Source of the DNA: DTU015 sp964406505
Lineage (GTDB): Bacteria; Bacillota; Sulfobacillia; Fermentithermobacillales; Fermentithermobacillaceae
Direction of reading: 5' to 3'
Assembly: GCA_964406505.1 (NCBI GenBank)
Contig: CAYORX010000002.1
Location: forward strand, 1-64,000
Length of the DNA stretch: 64,000 nt
Positions 36,545 through 44,745 of this stretch are shown here, piece by piece (positions within the stretch are counted from its first letter, which is position 1; each line of letters opens with the position of its first letter). The notes under the pieces were generated by a model. The model saw only the letters and a program-made list of their open reading frames with translations, was not told the origin of the DNA and did no database searches. The translations under genes and the position numbers were made by a program.

Positions 36545-38406
36545 TGGGACGATATCATCGGGGCCTGGATGTAGGTGATATAGATCTCAAGCAGGTAAAT
36601 TTTAAGCATTTACCCAGGTTAAAACAGTTTGTCATTCCATTTAAATGGTATCTCATGCTCGCTTTGGCCCTTGCCATTGGTGTTTCACTTTTGGGTACGA
36701 TTGGCCCCTTACTTATTCGAAGAATTATAGATATCGACATCCCAGGAGGAGATTTTAGTAAGGTCAGCCAAACTGCTTTGATCTACCTAGGAATAACTGT
36801 GTTTATTGAGATTTTACGTGTTAGTCAGAGGTATGTTATGTCATGGACAGGGCAACATATGCTTTATTCTATGAGACGCGAACTATTTGTTCATCTCCAA
36901 GATTTGGGGCTTGACTTTTATGATAAACTTCAGGCTGGTCGTATTATGTCAAGAGTTACGGGTGATGTAGAGTCTTTAAATCAGCTGATATCTTCTGGTG
37001 CGCTAGGATTGTTAAGCGATTTGGTTACTTTGATCGCTATTATGGTTATTATGCTACAAATGAACGTTCAATTAGCCCTGGTCACTTTAACAGTTGTTCC
37101 ACTTTTGTTTTTAACTGTATGGGGTCTTAGGACTAGAATGACTAGGGCATACCATAAGGTAAGACGTAGAATCGCTGATATTAACGCTAATCTGCAGGAA
37201 TCTATTTCCGGCATGAAAATTGTACAGGCTTTTTCTCGTGAAGATGTAAATGCCGAAAAATTTACTGATACTACTTACGAAAGTTTCCAAGCCCAAGTTG
37301 AGGCGGCGAGGCTTCATGCTTTGTTTTTTCCGTTAGTTGAAATAATTGGCGCCGTAGGTTCGGCTTTGATTGTATATTATGGTGGGCTTCGCATGTCGTG
37401 GCTTGACACCACTGTGACTGCAGGCACAATTGTGGCATTTTTAAACTACATAACTCGATTTTTTTGGCCGATTAGAAATCTGACTGAAATCTATAATTTG
37501 ATGCTGCAAGCGGGAGTATCATCTGAAAGAGTGTTTGAAATTCTTGATACCGAGCCCAATGTTAAAGATAAGCTACATGCAATTCATTTGGAAGATGTTA
37601 AAGGGCACATCAAGTTTAACGACGTTATATTTGGCTACGAGGATGATCTGCAGGTACTTCATGGTATAAATCTAGAAGCAAAGCCCAACGAAACAATAGC
37701 TTTGGTGGGACCAACCGGTGCAGGTAAAAGTTCCATCATAAATCTGCTTTGTAGATTTTATGATGTGCATGAAGGCGAAGTGTTAGTAGATGGTATAGAC
37801 GTACGCGATGTAACACTTGAGTCGCTAAGAAATAATCTTGGAATAGTACTGCAAGACACATTCATTTTTTCGGGAACAATTAAAGAAAATATAAAATATG
37901 GTCGGTTAGATGCAACAGATGAAGAAGTTGAAAACGCAGCCAAAATAGTTGGCGCTCATGAGTTTATACTTGGCCTTTCGGAAGGATACGATACGCAGGT
38001 TAGAGAAAGGGGTTCCAGACTTTCGGTAGGACAACGGCAGTTACTTTCTTTTGCTAGGGCGCTTTTGGCAAATCCACGCATTTTAATACTAGATGAGGCT
38101 ACATCCTCTGTCGATGCATATACTGAATTTTTAATACAGCGAGCACTGGAAAAATTGTTCGAAGGGAGAACTTCCATCGTTATCGCCCACAGGCTTTCTA
38201 CAATACGCAACGCAGATAGGATATACGTGATAGAAAATGGGAATGTCGTGGAAATCGGTAATCATGAGGAACTCATCTCGAACGATGGCCTTTACAAGTC
38301 TCTTTATGAAAAGCAATTTGCCGGTGCGCCGATTATAAGTGAATCAGAAGATGTAGATGATTCTTTGCGAGTTCTAGCAAATGTTGTGCAAACTAATACA
38401 AAATAA
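36544..38406 (+). CDS. Heterodimeric ABC exporter, subunit 2 (LSVGQ signature)
   Basis: 620-residue half-transporter with a ~35-residue N-terminal extension, six membrane helices and a C-terminal ATPase domain. Walker A GPTGAGKSS, Walker B RILILDEATSSVD and H-loop IAHRLST (His549) are intact, but the signature is LSVGQRQ (~493) instead of LSGGQ. The altered signature would face the Gln-containing site of subunit 1, so both departures fall in the same ATP site, as in known asymmetric exporters. Start overlaps the stop of subunit 1 (translation coupling). Confidence 0.92.
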   Translation: MGRYHRGLDVGDIDLKQVNFKHLPRLKQFVIPFKWYLMLALALAIGVSLLGTIGPLLIRRIIDIDIPGGDFSKVSQTALIYLGITVFIEILRVSQRYVMSWTGQHMLYSMRRELFVHLQDLGLDFYDKLQAGRIMSRVTGDVESLNQLISSGALGLLSDLVTLIAIMVIMLQMNVQLALVTLTVVPLLFLTVWGLRTRMTRAYHKVRRRIADINANLQESISGMKIVQAFSREDVNAEKFTDTTYESFQAQVEAARLHALFFPLVEIIGAVGSALIVYYGGLRMSWLDTTVTAGTIVAFLNYITRFFWPIRNLTEIYNLMLQAGVSSERVFEILDTEPNVKDKLHAIHLEDVKGHIKFNDVIFGYEDDLQVLHGINLEAKPNETIALVGPTGAGKSSIINLLCRFYDVHEGEVLVDGIDVRDVTLESLRNNLGIVLQDTFIFSGTIKENIKYGRLDATDEEVENAAKIVGAHEFILGLSEGYDTQVRERGSRLSVGQRQLLSFARALLANPRILILDEATSSVDAYTEFLIQRALEKLFEGRTSIVIAHRLSTIRNADRIYVIENGNVVEIGNHEELISNDGLYKSLYEKQFAGAPIISESEDVDDSLRVLANVVQTNTK

Positions 38407-38431
38407 ACACGTTGATAGTGAATAATGTCGA

Positions 38432-38476
38432 AATAGTCTGGCTGCTAACCCAAAGAATGTAGCCAGCTATTTTATG
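38432..38476. terminator. Bidirectional intrinsic terminator between ABC operon and AtpZ-like gene
   Basis: AATAG-T-CTGGCTGC (38432-38445) can pair with GTAGCCAG-CTATT (38459-38471), with a T-rich flank TATTTTATGTTTT on the plus strand. It lies between convergent genes and could serve both. Confidence 0.6.
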
Positions 38477-38691
38477 TTTTGAATTAGATTCCGAATTATT
38501 ATCCATAAGCGGTGTAATCCTACAATAAGGCCAAGCATTAACCCTATAGGAGTGTAAATTTTTGTCGAATTAGCTTTATCGATAAGTGATCCGATATACA
38601 TACCAACGAACGAAGAACCTATCAAGGTAAATCCGAGGCTTAGGGCTACCCCTGCCAAAAATAAAAAATTGTGTTTTGTTTTTTTCGTCAT
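38467..38691 (-). CDS. AtpZ/AtpI-family small membrane protein
   Basis: About 74 residues with two transmembrane helices (FLFLAGVALSLGFTLIGSSF and IYTPIGLMLGLIVGLHRLW), joined by a short loop with GMYIGSLID. This is the AtpZ pattern, normally encoded at the head of an F-type ATP synthase operon and linked to Mg2+/Ca2+ uptake or rotor assembly. No atp genes are adjacent. The ATG at 38691 has AAGGTAGGCGA upstream; the frame is open to an earlier ATG at 38715. Its stop is within the terminator hairpin shared with the ABC operon. Confidence 0.8.
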   Translation of the reverse strand: MTKKTKHNFLFLAGVALSLGFTLIGSSFVGMYIGSLIDKANSTKIYTPIGLMLGLIVGLHRLWIIIRNLIQNIK

Positions 38692-38912
38692 AAAATCGCC
38701 TACCTTGTTCATCAAAATGAAGCATCGCTTTAATTATGCTCAATTACGAGAAACTATCAAATAATTTGGTTGTTGTTAGGTTTAGTTACCCAAGCTAAGA
38801 AGGTCTTTTTCTAATGCTTATAGAAGGTGTCTTTCTAACTACGTTTTAGCGCTTAAAATGTTGGAGCCAATGGGGGGTAATTGTAATAGCCAAATCATAT
38901 AAAAATATATCT

Positions 38913-40295
38913 GTGGCTGTTGTTGGCATGGGCAAGTCAGGCTTATCTCTTTGTCGTTACCTCCTTAAAGAGGGTGCTTTGCTTACATGTTTCGACCGTA
39001 AAACACCAGACGAATTAGGCGCGGTATATGATGAGCTAAAAACGGAAAAAATTATTTGGAATTTGGGACCTAAATATTTAGATTCTTTGCCCAATCATAA
39101 ATATATTTTCTTAACGCCTGGTATGAAAAAGCATTTGCCTGAAATAGTTCAAGCAAGAAGAAAAGGAGCAGTGATCTCTACGGAAATCGATCTGTTCCTT
39201 AAAAGATGTAAAGCAGTTGTCGGCGGGATAACCGGTAGCGCTGGTAAAACTACTACGTCTATGCTCACAAAGCTTATGGTTGAACAAAGTATGCCTGATG
39301 GTCAAATATTGGTCGGAGGGAATATCGGCTCTGTATTGATTGAAAAAGTTGATGAATTGCCTGAAAGTGCAATAGTAATTTTAGAATTATCTAGTTTTCA
39401 ACTACAACTTTGTCAAAGAAGCCCTAAATTTTCTTTGCTACTTAACGTTAGGCCAAATCATTTGGATATTCATAAAGATTTTCAGGAATACATAAATGCA
39501 AAGAAAAACATTTTTAGATTTCAATCAAAACGTGATTGGAGTTTTTTCAATTATGATGATTGTGTAACAGGAGATGCCGCTTTAGAGTGCCCAGGTAACT
39601 TCGGGTTGTTTTCGCTTAATCGACCTCCCGATCATATGATCAAGGCAGGATACCGATTGGCTTGGTTAGAACATGATAATTTGATGTATACGCCAGGGAA
39701 TGGCGAGTTACCGTGCGCGTTGGCTCAAACCAAAGATTTGCTAATCCCGGGTCGACATAACATATCTAATGCCTTAGGTGCTATTTTGTTGTCGTTGCAA
39801 TTGGGTGCTTGCCCTTCTATTATGAAAAAAGCTTTAGGTTTGTTTCGCGGAATAGAGCATAGGATCGAGTTTGTGCGTGAATTCTGCGGTGTAAAGTTTT
39901 ATAATGATTCCATCGCAACTACCCCCGACAGAGTGATCGCACTAATAGACTCTTTAAGCGATCCCTTAGTACTTATCCTTGGTGGTTACGACAAGGGATT
40001 AGATTTTACGGAACTAGCTACCAAATTTGTTAAAAGACGATGTAAAGGTGTAGTTTTGGGTGAATGCTCAGACAAAATTAAAGCAGCTATAAGTTATGCA
40101 TGGAGCAAAAGCAATTTTCCCGGGCAACCGGATATAATTGGGGTTTCGAGTTTGCAGCAAGCTGTTCTAACGGCGAGGGAAATGGCAGTTTCGGGTGCTT
40201 CGGTGGCACTTTCTCCAGGGTGCGCCAGTTACGACATGTTTTCTAGTTTCGAACAGCGCGGCAAGATATTTAAACAAATAGTCAAGTCTTTGTAA
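38913..40295 (+). CDS. murD: UDP-N-acetylmuramoylalanine-D-glutamate ligase
   Basis: Cytoplasmic Mur ligase that adds D-Glu to UDP-MurNAc-L-Ala in peptidoglycan synthesis. Marks: N-terminal Rossmann VVGMGKSGLSLCRYLL, ATP loop GITGSAGKTTTSML, LELSSFQLQ, NVRPNHLDIHKD, RHNISNALGA, GIEHRIEFV, FYNDSIATTP, and the C-terminal LILGGYDKGLDF. 460 residues. The start is uncertain: the first conventional codon, GTG at 38913, cuts into the first beta strand and has no ribosome site, while a GGGGGG run at 38872-38877 lies 8 bases before an in-frame ATA at 38886. It stands apart from other mur or division genes, which is unusual. Confidence 0.93.
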   Translation: MAVVGMGKSGLSLCRYLLKEGALLTCFDRKTPDELGAVYDELKTEKIIWNLGPKYLDSLPNHKYIFLTPGMKKHLPEIVQARRKGAVISTEIDLFLKRCKAVVGGITGSAGKTTTSMLTKLMVEQSMPDGQILVGGNIGSVLIEKVDELPESAIVILELSSFQLQLCQRSPKFSLLLNVRPNHLDIHKDFQEYINAKKNIFRFQSKRDWSFFNYDDCVTGDAALECPGNFGLFSLNRPPDHMIKAGYRLAWLEHDNLMYTPGNGELPCALAQTKDLLIPGRHNISNALGAILLSLQLGACPSIMKKALGLFRGIEHRIEFVREFCGVKFYNDSIATTPDRVIALIDSLSDPLVLILGGYDKGLDFTELATKFVKRRCKGVVLGECSDKIKAAISYAWSKSNFPGQPDIIGVSSLQQAVLTAREMAVSGASVALSPGCASYDMFSSFEQRGKIFKQIVKSL

Positions 40296-40340
40296 TTCTC
40301 AAATCAAGTCAAACAAAATTAGTTTGGGAGCAAGTAAAGT

Positions 40341-41102
40341 ATGTCAAACAAAATGAATAGTTCAGAACTAAGGTTAAAGTACTGTTTGGACCGCTGCCAA
40401 GATTGGCAAAATGGCTTAAATTTTAATAAAACCCACATGGTCTATCTTTTTAATAGTTTACACAAACATTACCCTGATGCACGTTCGGAGTTATTGGAGC
40501 CTATTAAGGATGACCCCATAGATGTATTGGTAGCAACTATTCTTTCTCAAGCAACCAATGACATTTTGAGTAAACGTGCTTTTTTAAATTTAAAATCGAA
40601 ATATTTCTGTTGGAATGAAGTTTTGAATGAAGAGTCTGGTAAAATAGAAGCAGTATTGGCATGCGGGGGGCTGCAGCGACAGAAGACGAAACAGATCAAA
40701 GGTGCTTTAAGGAAAGTTAAAGATGATTTTGGTAATTTTACTCTAAAACCCTTAGTTAACTGGTCGAAGCAAAAGGGTATGGAATATCTTATGTCATTAC
40801 CGGGTGTAGGATCCAAGACCGCAGCGTGTGTTATGGCGTTTGGTTTGGATAAACCGACGTTTCCAGTGGATACACATGTTTTTAGGATCACAAAGCGGAT
40901 TGGAATGGCTGGGGAGAAACAAAGTATTTCTTCCGTCCAGAATATGTTTGAGGAGACGGTTCCCGATGAACTTAAAATGTTGTTACACCTAATGCTTATA
41001 CATCACGGAAGGAAAGTATGCAGTGCGCGGAACCCAAAGTGTGGGTTATGCTTTTTGCAAAAACTATGTCGCTATTTTCAAAACACTAATAGCTCGTCTT
41101 AA
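40341..41102 (+). CDS. nth: Endonuclease III-like DNA glycosylase/AP lyase
   Basis: HhH-GPD family base-excision enzyme with a [4Fe-4S] cluster. The helix-hairpin-helix is LMSLPGVGSKTAACVMAF, with the catalytic Lys in GSKTA; the catalytic Asp is in FPVDTHVFRI. The cluster cysteines are C-x6-C-x2-C-x5-C (CSARNPKCGLCFLQKLC) at the C terminus. 253 residues, about 40 longer than E. coli Nth owing to the N-terminal extension. Substrates are probably oxidised pyrimidines, though this branch is divergent. Follows murD with a 45-bp gap and may be co-transcribed. Confidence 0.9.
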   Translation: MSNKMNSSELRLKYCLDRCQDWQNGLNFNKTHMVYLFNSLHKHYPDARSELLEPIKDDPIDVLVATILSQATNDILSKRAFLNLKSKYFCWNEVLNEESGKIEAVLACGGLQRQKTKQIKGALRKVKDDFGNFTLKPLVNWSKQKGMEYLMSLPGVGSKTAACVMAFGLDKPTFPVDTHVFRITKRIGMAGEKQSISSVQNMFEETVPDELKMLLHLMLIHHGRKVCSARNPKCGLCFLQKLCRYFQNTNSSS

Positions 41103-41151
41103 AAACGTCTAGCATGTTCGCTGTATATCCAATGTACCTTAACTTGTGTTG

Positions 41152-41340
41152 TTAGCGCTTCGGTGTAGTTGAATCATTTGTTCTAGGCTTTTTAAGTTCA
41201 AAGGCCTTAAGACTATCGTATTCCGGCTCATTCACTAACTGTTTACCGCAATAAGGACAGACCCAGGAATCATAGCGAGTCGCTGCAGAGTAAGATATTT
41301 GTTTGCAGGATGGGCAGAATTTCCAGGGCAATAGATTCAC
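41152..41340 (-). CDS. Small zinc-ribbon protein of unknown function
   Basis: 62 residues containing two CxxC pairs, FCPSCKQI and VCPYCGKQL, 19 residues apart, the layout of a rubredoxin-like zinc ribbon. The C-terminal ~25 residues are charged and probably disordered. Start is GTG at 41340 or, with better spacing from AAAGGTGA, the TTG at 41331. It lies between the convergent nth gene and divergent dnaE. No function can be inferred beyond metal binding. Confidence 0.65.
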   Translation of the reverse strand: MNLLPWKFCPSCKQISYSAATRYDSWVCPYCGKQLVNEPEYDSLKAFELKKPRTNDSTTPKR

Positions 41341-41413
41341 CTTTCACGACATAGTTAGTTTTTCGTATAAAGATTATGACTAATGTATCATTTTGAACGG
41401 ATGGAGACAAATA

Positions 41414-44400
41414 ATGAGTTCTTTTAATCATCTACATATACATACTGAATATAGTTTGCTTGATGGATTTTGTCGGATCAACGAGTTGTGTGAAACTGCT
41501 AGAAATATGGGCATAGAAGCCCTAGCTATGACAGATCATGGGGTAATGTATGGAGCAGTTGAGTTTTATAAATCGTGTTTGGCAAACGGCATACGTCCCA
41601 TTTTGGGATGCGAGGTTTATGTAGCCCGAGGTTCCAGGCTTACCAAAGATAGGGGTACGAAAGATGACCCTTATCATTTGGTGTTACTGGCTGAGACACA
41701 AAGGGGCTATCGCAATTTATTAAAAATCGTGTCCACCGGGTTTTTAGACGGTTTTTACTATAAACCGAGGGTGGACTTGGAGTTGTTATCTAGATACTCT
41801 AAAGGCTTGATAGCACTTACAGCATGTTTAGATGGCGAGGTACCGAGGTTGTTGCGTCAGAAAAATATGCAAGCAGCGTCAAAGAGCCTTGGCAAATATG
41901 TTGATATTTTTGGTAAAGAAAATGTTTTCCTGGAATTACAACGTAACGGTATAGAAATTCAAAACAAGGTAAATGCTGGTCTGGTTCAACTGTCAAAGAA
42001 GCACAAGATTCCTATAGTAGCTACAAACGATTGCCATTACTTAAAGCGATCGGATGCAAGGCACCATGAAGTGCTTTTGGCGATTCAAACAGGAACTAAT
42101 ATAAATGACGCTTCCAGACTTCGGTTTCATGGTGATGAGTTTTATTTAAAGACTCCTGATGAAATGATTCGAACTTTTAGCGATTTACCACAGGCAATTA
42201 CCAATACGCAATTGATCGCTTGTCGATGCGATGTGAAAATTGATCTTTCGTCAACCCATTTGCCGGATTATCCTGTGCCGCATGGTGAAACGGCAGACTC
42301 ATATCTCAGAAATGTAGCTAAAACAAGGCTAATTGATCGTTTAGATGGAAACGTTAGCGCATTTAAACGAGAAAGATTAGAACACGAGCTCAAGGTCATA
42401 GCTGATATGGGCTATTCATCGTATTTTTTAGTTGTGGCTGATTTTGTTGATTATGCCAAAAAGAACAACATTGCAGTTGGCCCGGGTAGAGGTTCAGCTG
42501 CCGGAAGTTTAGTTGCATATGCTCTAGGTATCACAGGTATCGATCCTGTTGACCACGGATTAGTTTTTGAAAGATTTTTAAATCCTGAACGAATAACTAT
42601 GCCAGATATAGACATTGATTTCCAAGATGATCGTAGGGACGAAGTAATTGAATATGTGCGAAGCAAATATGGCAGCGATAAAGTAGCTCAGATTATTACA
42701 TTTGGCACAATGGCTGCGAGGGCTGTTATAAGGGACGTAGGTCGGGCTTTAGAATTTCCCTATCGTGAAACTGACAAGATCGCGAAAATGATACCTTCGC
42801 AACCAGGTATAACTATTTCTCGGGCATTGGAATTGGTTCCGGATTTGAGGCGGGCTGTAGAAAATGATTCTATTCGGTTACTCATAGAGACCGCTAAAAA
42901 ACTTGAAGGTATGCCAAGACACTCATCGGTTCATGCGGCGGGAGTAGTAATTGGTAAAACGCCTTTGTGGGAATATGTGCCGCTCGCTAGGTCGCAAGAT
43001 GGTGCGATTACTACGCAGTATCCAATGGAAGCCCTGGAAGAATTGGGCCTTCTTAAAATGGATTTTTTGGGACTCAGAACGTTGACTGTGATTCAACATG
43101 CATCCAATTTAGTAACTAAAAATTATGACGTACCGATTGATGTTGAAAACATACCACTTAATGACAACTCCACTTATGAAATGCTTTCTAAAGGTGAAAC
43201 TTTGGGAGTGTTTCAATTGGAATCATCTTGGGTAAGGGATTTTTTGAAAGAGATGAAACCAAAACAATTTAAAGATATCGTAGCGACTGTGGCACTTTGT
43301 CGGCCTGGGCCTATGCGACAAATACCTGAATACATCAAAGGTCGGTTTGGAAAGCCTCAGTACTTGCATCCAGCACTTGAACCCGTACTAAGGGAAACTT
43401 ATGGTGTAATGGTTTACCAAGAGCAAATACTTAGCATTGCGCACAAAATTTCCGGGTTCACTTTAGCTGAAGCGGATGTATTGCGCCGGGCGGTTGGAAC
43501 TAAAGATAGAGGACTCCTCGTAAAAATGGAAAATCAATTTTTGGAAGGGGCAGTCAATAACGGATTATCTAGACTTGACGCTCGCCGAATTTGGGATTTG
43601 ATTTTACGTTTTGCAGATTATGGATTTAGTAAAAACCATGCTGCGCCATACGCGCTTATAGCTTATTGGACTGCATATTTAAAAGCAAAATATCCGGCAG
43701 AATTTATGGCGGCATTGCTTTCGTCGGTAAGGGGAGTTCAAGGTAAGGTAGGTATATATCTTGATGAAGCTAAACGGTTGAATATTGGAATAAAAGGCCC
43801 AAACGTGAACTATAGTTTAACTGAATTTTCTGCAGAAATAAATGAAAAGAAACCTAGCATAAGATACGGGATTGGCGGGATAAAGAATGTAGGGGAGGGC
43901 CTTGCTACTCAAATCGTAAATCGGAGACGGGAACAGGGCAAGTTCAAATCGCTAGAGTCGTTTGTTTCAAGGCTTGACAAAGATTTAACGAAAAAGGCAC
44001 TTGAAAGTTTAATACAATGCGGTGCGCTCGATGATTTTGGTAGCCGCTATTCTAATTTAAACAAAGTCAATGAAGTTATGAGGCTAAAGACTACCCAACC
44101 CGATGCACAAGTATCCCTTTTTGCAGGGGACGCCCTACCTAAACAAGAACTTCCGATCCCTAAAAAGCAGTTGGATTTATCTAAATCTACCCACCAACTT
44201 TCTCTATTCCCCGAACTTGGTGCTGAAACTAAAAACGAGATACACCTCGCTCCTATGATATCGTCCCAGGAAGAAGAACTAGGCAAATCTCACCCGCATG
44301 AACTTGTTCATGAAGATAAAGAAGTACCCATCGAGGTAATGCTAACTTGGGAACGAGATTTATTGGGTATGTATTTTTCAGGTCACCCTTTAGAAAAATA

Positions 44401-44734
44401 TAGAGGTTTTCTTAAAGAGAATACCACACCGTTAGGAACTATTAGCCAACTGCCCGATCGATCCCGGACTACAATTGGTGGGAGGGTACTATCACTTAAG
44501 AAGGTGATAACTAAAACGGGAGACGAGATGGCTTTCATAATGTTGGAAGATGAGTATGATTCGTTAGAAATAATTGTGTTTCCAAGACTGTGGCAAAACA
44601 GTAAGCATTTTTTGCATAAAGACAAGGTGGTTATAGTTAAAGGGGTTGTAGAGGAACATGACGGGTTACACAGGTTGATCGCTCAAAATTTTGTCGAGGC
44701 TGAAGATATGATAAGTAAGCCAAACGATGAATAA
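41414..44734 (+). CDS. dnaE: DNA polymerase III subunit alpha
   Basis: Replicative or translesion C-family polymerase, 1106 residues. N-terminal PHP domain (HLHIHTEYSLLDGF; AMTDHGVMYGAVEFY), palm with catalytic aspartates in MPDIDIDFQDDRRDEV (about residue 397-405), AVGPGRGSAAGSL, the finger motif VMVYQEQIL, SKNHAAPYALIAYW, and a C-terminal OB-fold (TTIGGRVLSLKKVITKTGD, FIMLEDEYDSLEIIVF). No 3'-5' exonuclease domain, so it is DnaE not PolC. The ATG at 41414 has GGATGGAGA upstream; an in-frame TTG at 41393 does not. Followed 11 bp later by pyruvate kinase, a dnaE-pyk linkage seen in several Bacillota (dnaE-pfkA-pyk), here without pfkA. Confidence 0.95.
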   Translation: MSSFNHLHIHTEYSLLDGFCRINELCETARNMGIEALAMTDHGVMYGAVEFYKSCLANGIRPILGCEVYVARGSRLTKDRGTKDDPYHLVLLAETQRGYRNLLKIVSTGFLDGFYYKPRVDLELLSRYSKGLIALTACLDGEVPRLLRQKNMQAASKSLGKYVDIFGKENVFLELQRNGIEIQNKVNAGLVQLSKKHKIPIVATNDCHYLKRSDARHHEVLLAIQTGTNINDASRLRFHGDEFYLKTPDEMIRTFSDLPQAITNTQLIACRCDVKIDLSSTHLPDYPVPHGETADSYLRNVAKTRLIDRLDGNVSAFKRERLEHELKVIADMGYSSYFLVVADFVDYAKKNNIAVGPGRGSAAGSLVAYALGITGIDPVDHGLVFERFLNPERITMPDIDIDFQDDRRDEVIEYVRSKYGSDKVAQIITFGTMAARAVIRDVGRALEFPYRETDKIAKMIPSQPGITISRALELVPDLRRAVENDSIRLLIETAKKLEGMPRHSSVHAAGVVIGKTPLWEYVPLARSQDGAITTQYPMEALEELGLLKMDFLGLRTLTVIQHASNLVTKNYDVPIDVENIPLNDNSTYEMLSKGETLGVFQLESSWVRDFLKEMKPKQFKDIVATVALCRPGPMRQIPEYIKGRFGKPQYLHPALEPVLRETYGVMVYQEQILSIAHKISGFTLAEADVLRRAVGTKDRGLLVKMENQFLEGAVNNGLSRLDARRIWDLILRFADYGFSKNHAAPYALIAYWTAYLKAKYPAEFMAALLSSVRGVQGKVGIYLDEAKRLNIGIKGPNVNYSLTEFSAEINEKKPSIRYGIGGIKNVGEGLATQIVNRRREQGKFKSLESFVSRLDKDLTKKALESLIQCGALDDFGSRYSNLNKVNEVMRLKTTQPDAQVSLFAGDALPKQELPIPKKQLDLSKSTHQLSLFPELGAETKNEIHLAPMISSQEEELGKSHPHELVHEDKEVPIEVMLTWERDLLGMYFSGHPLEKYRGFLKENTTPLGTISQLPDRSRTTIGGRVLSLKKVITKTGDEMAFIMLEDEYDSLEIIVFPRLWQNSKHFLHKDKVVIVKGVVEEHDGLHRLIAQNFVEAEDMISKPNDE

Positions 44735-44745
44735 ACAAGACAATC

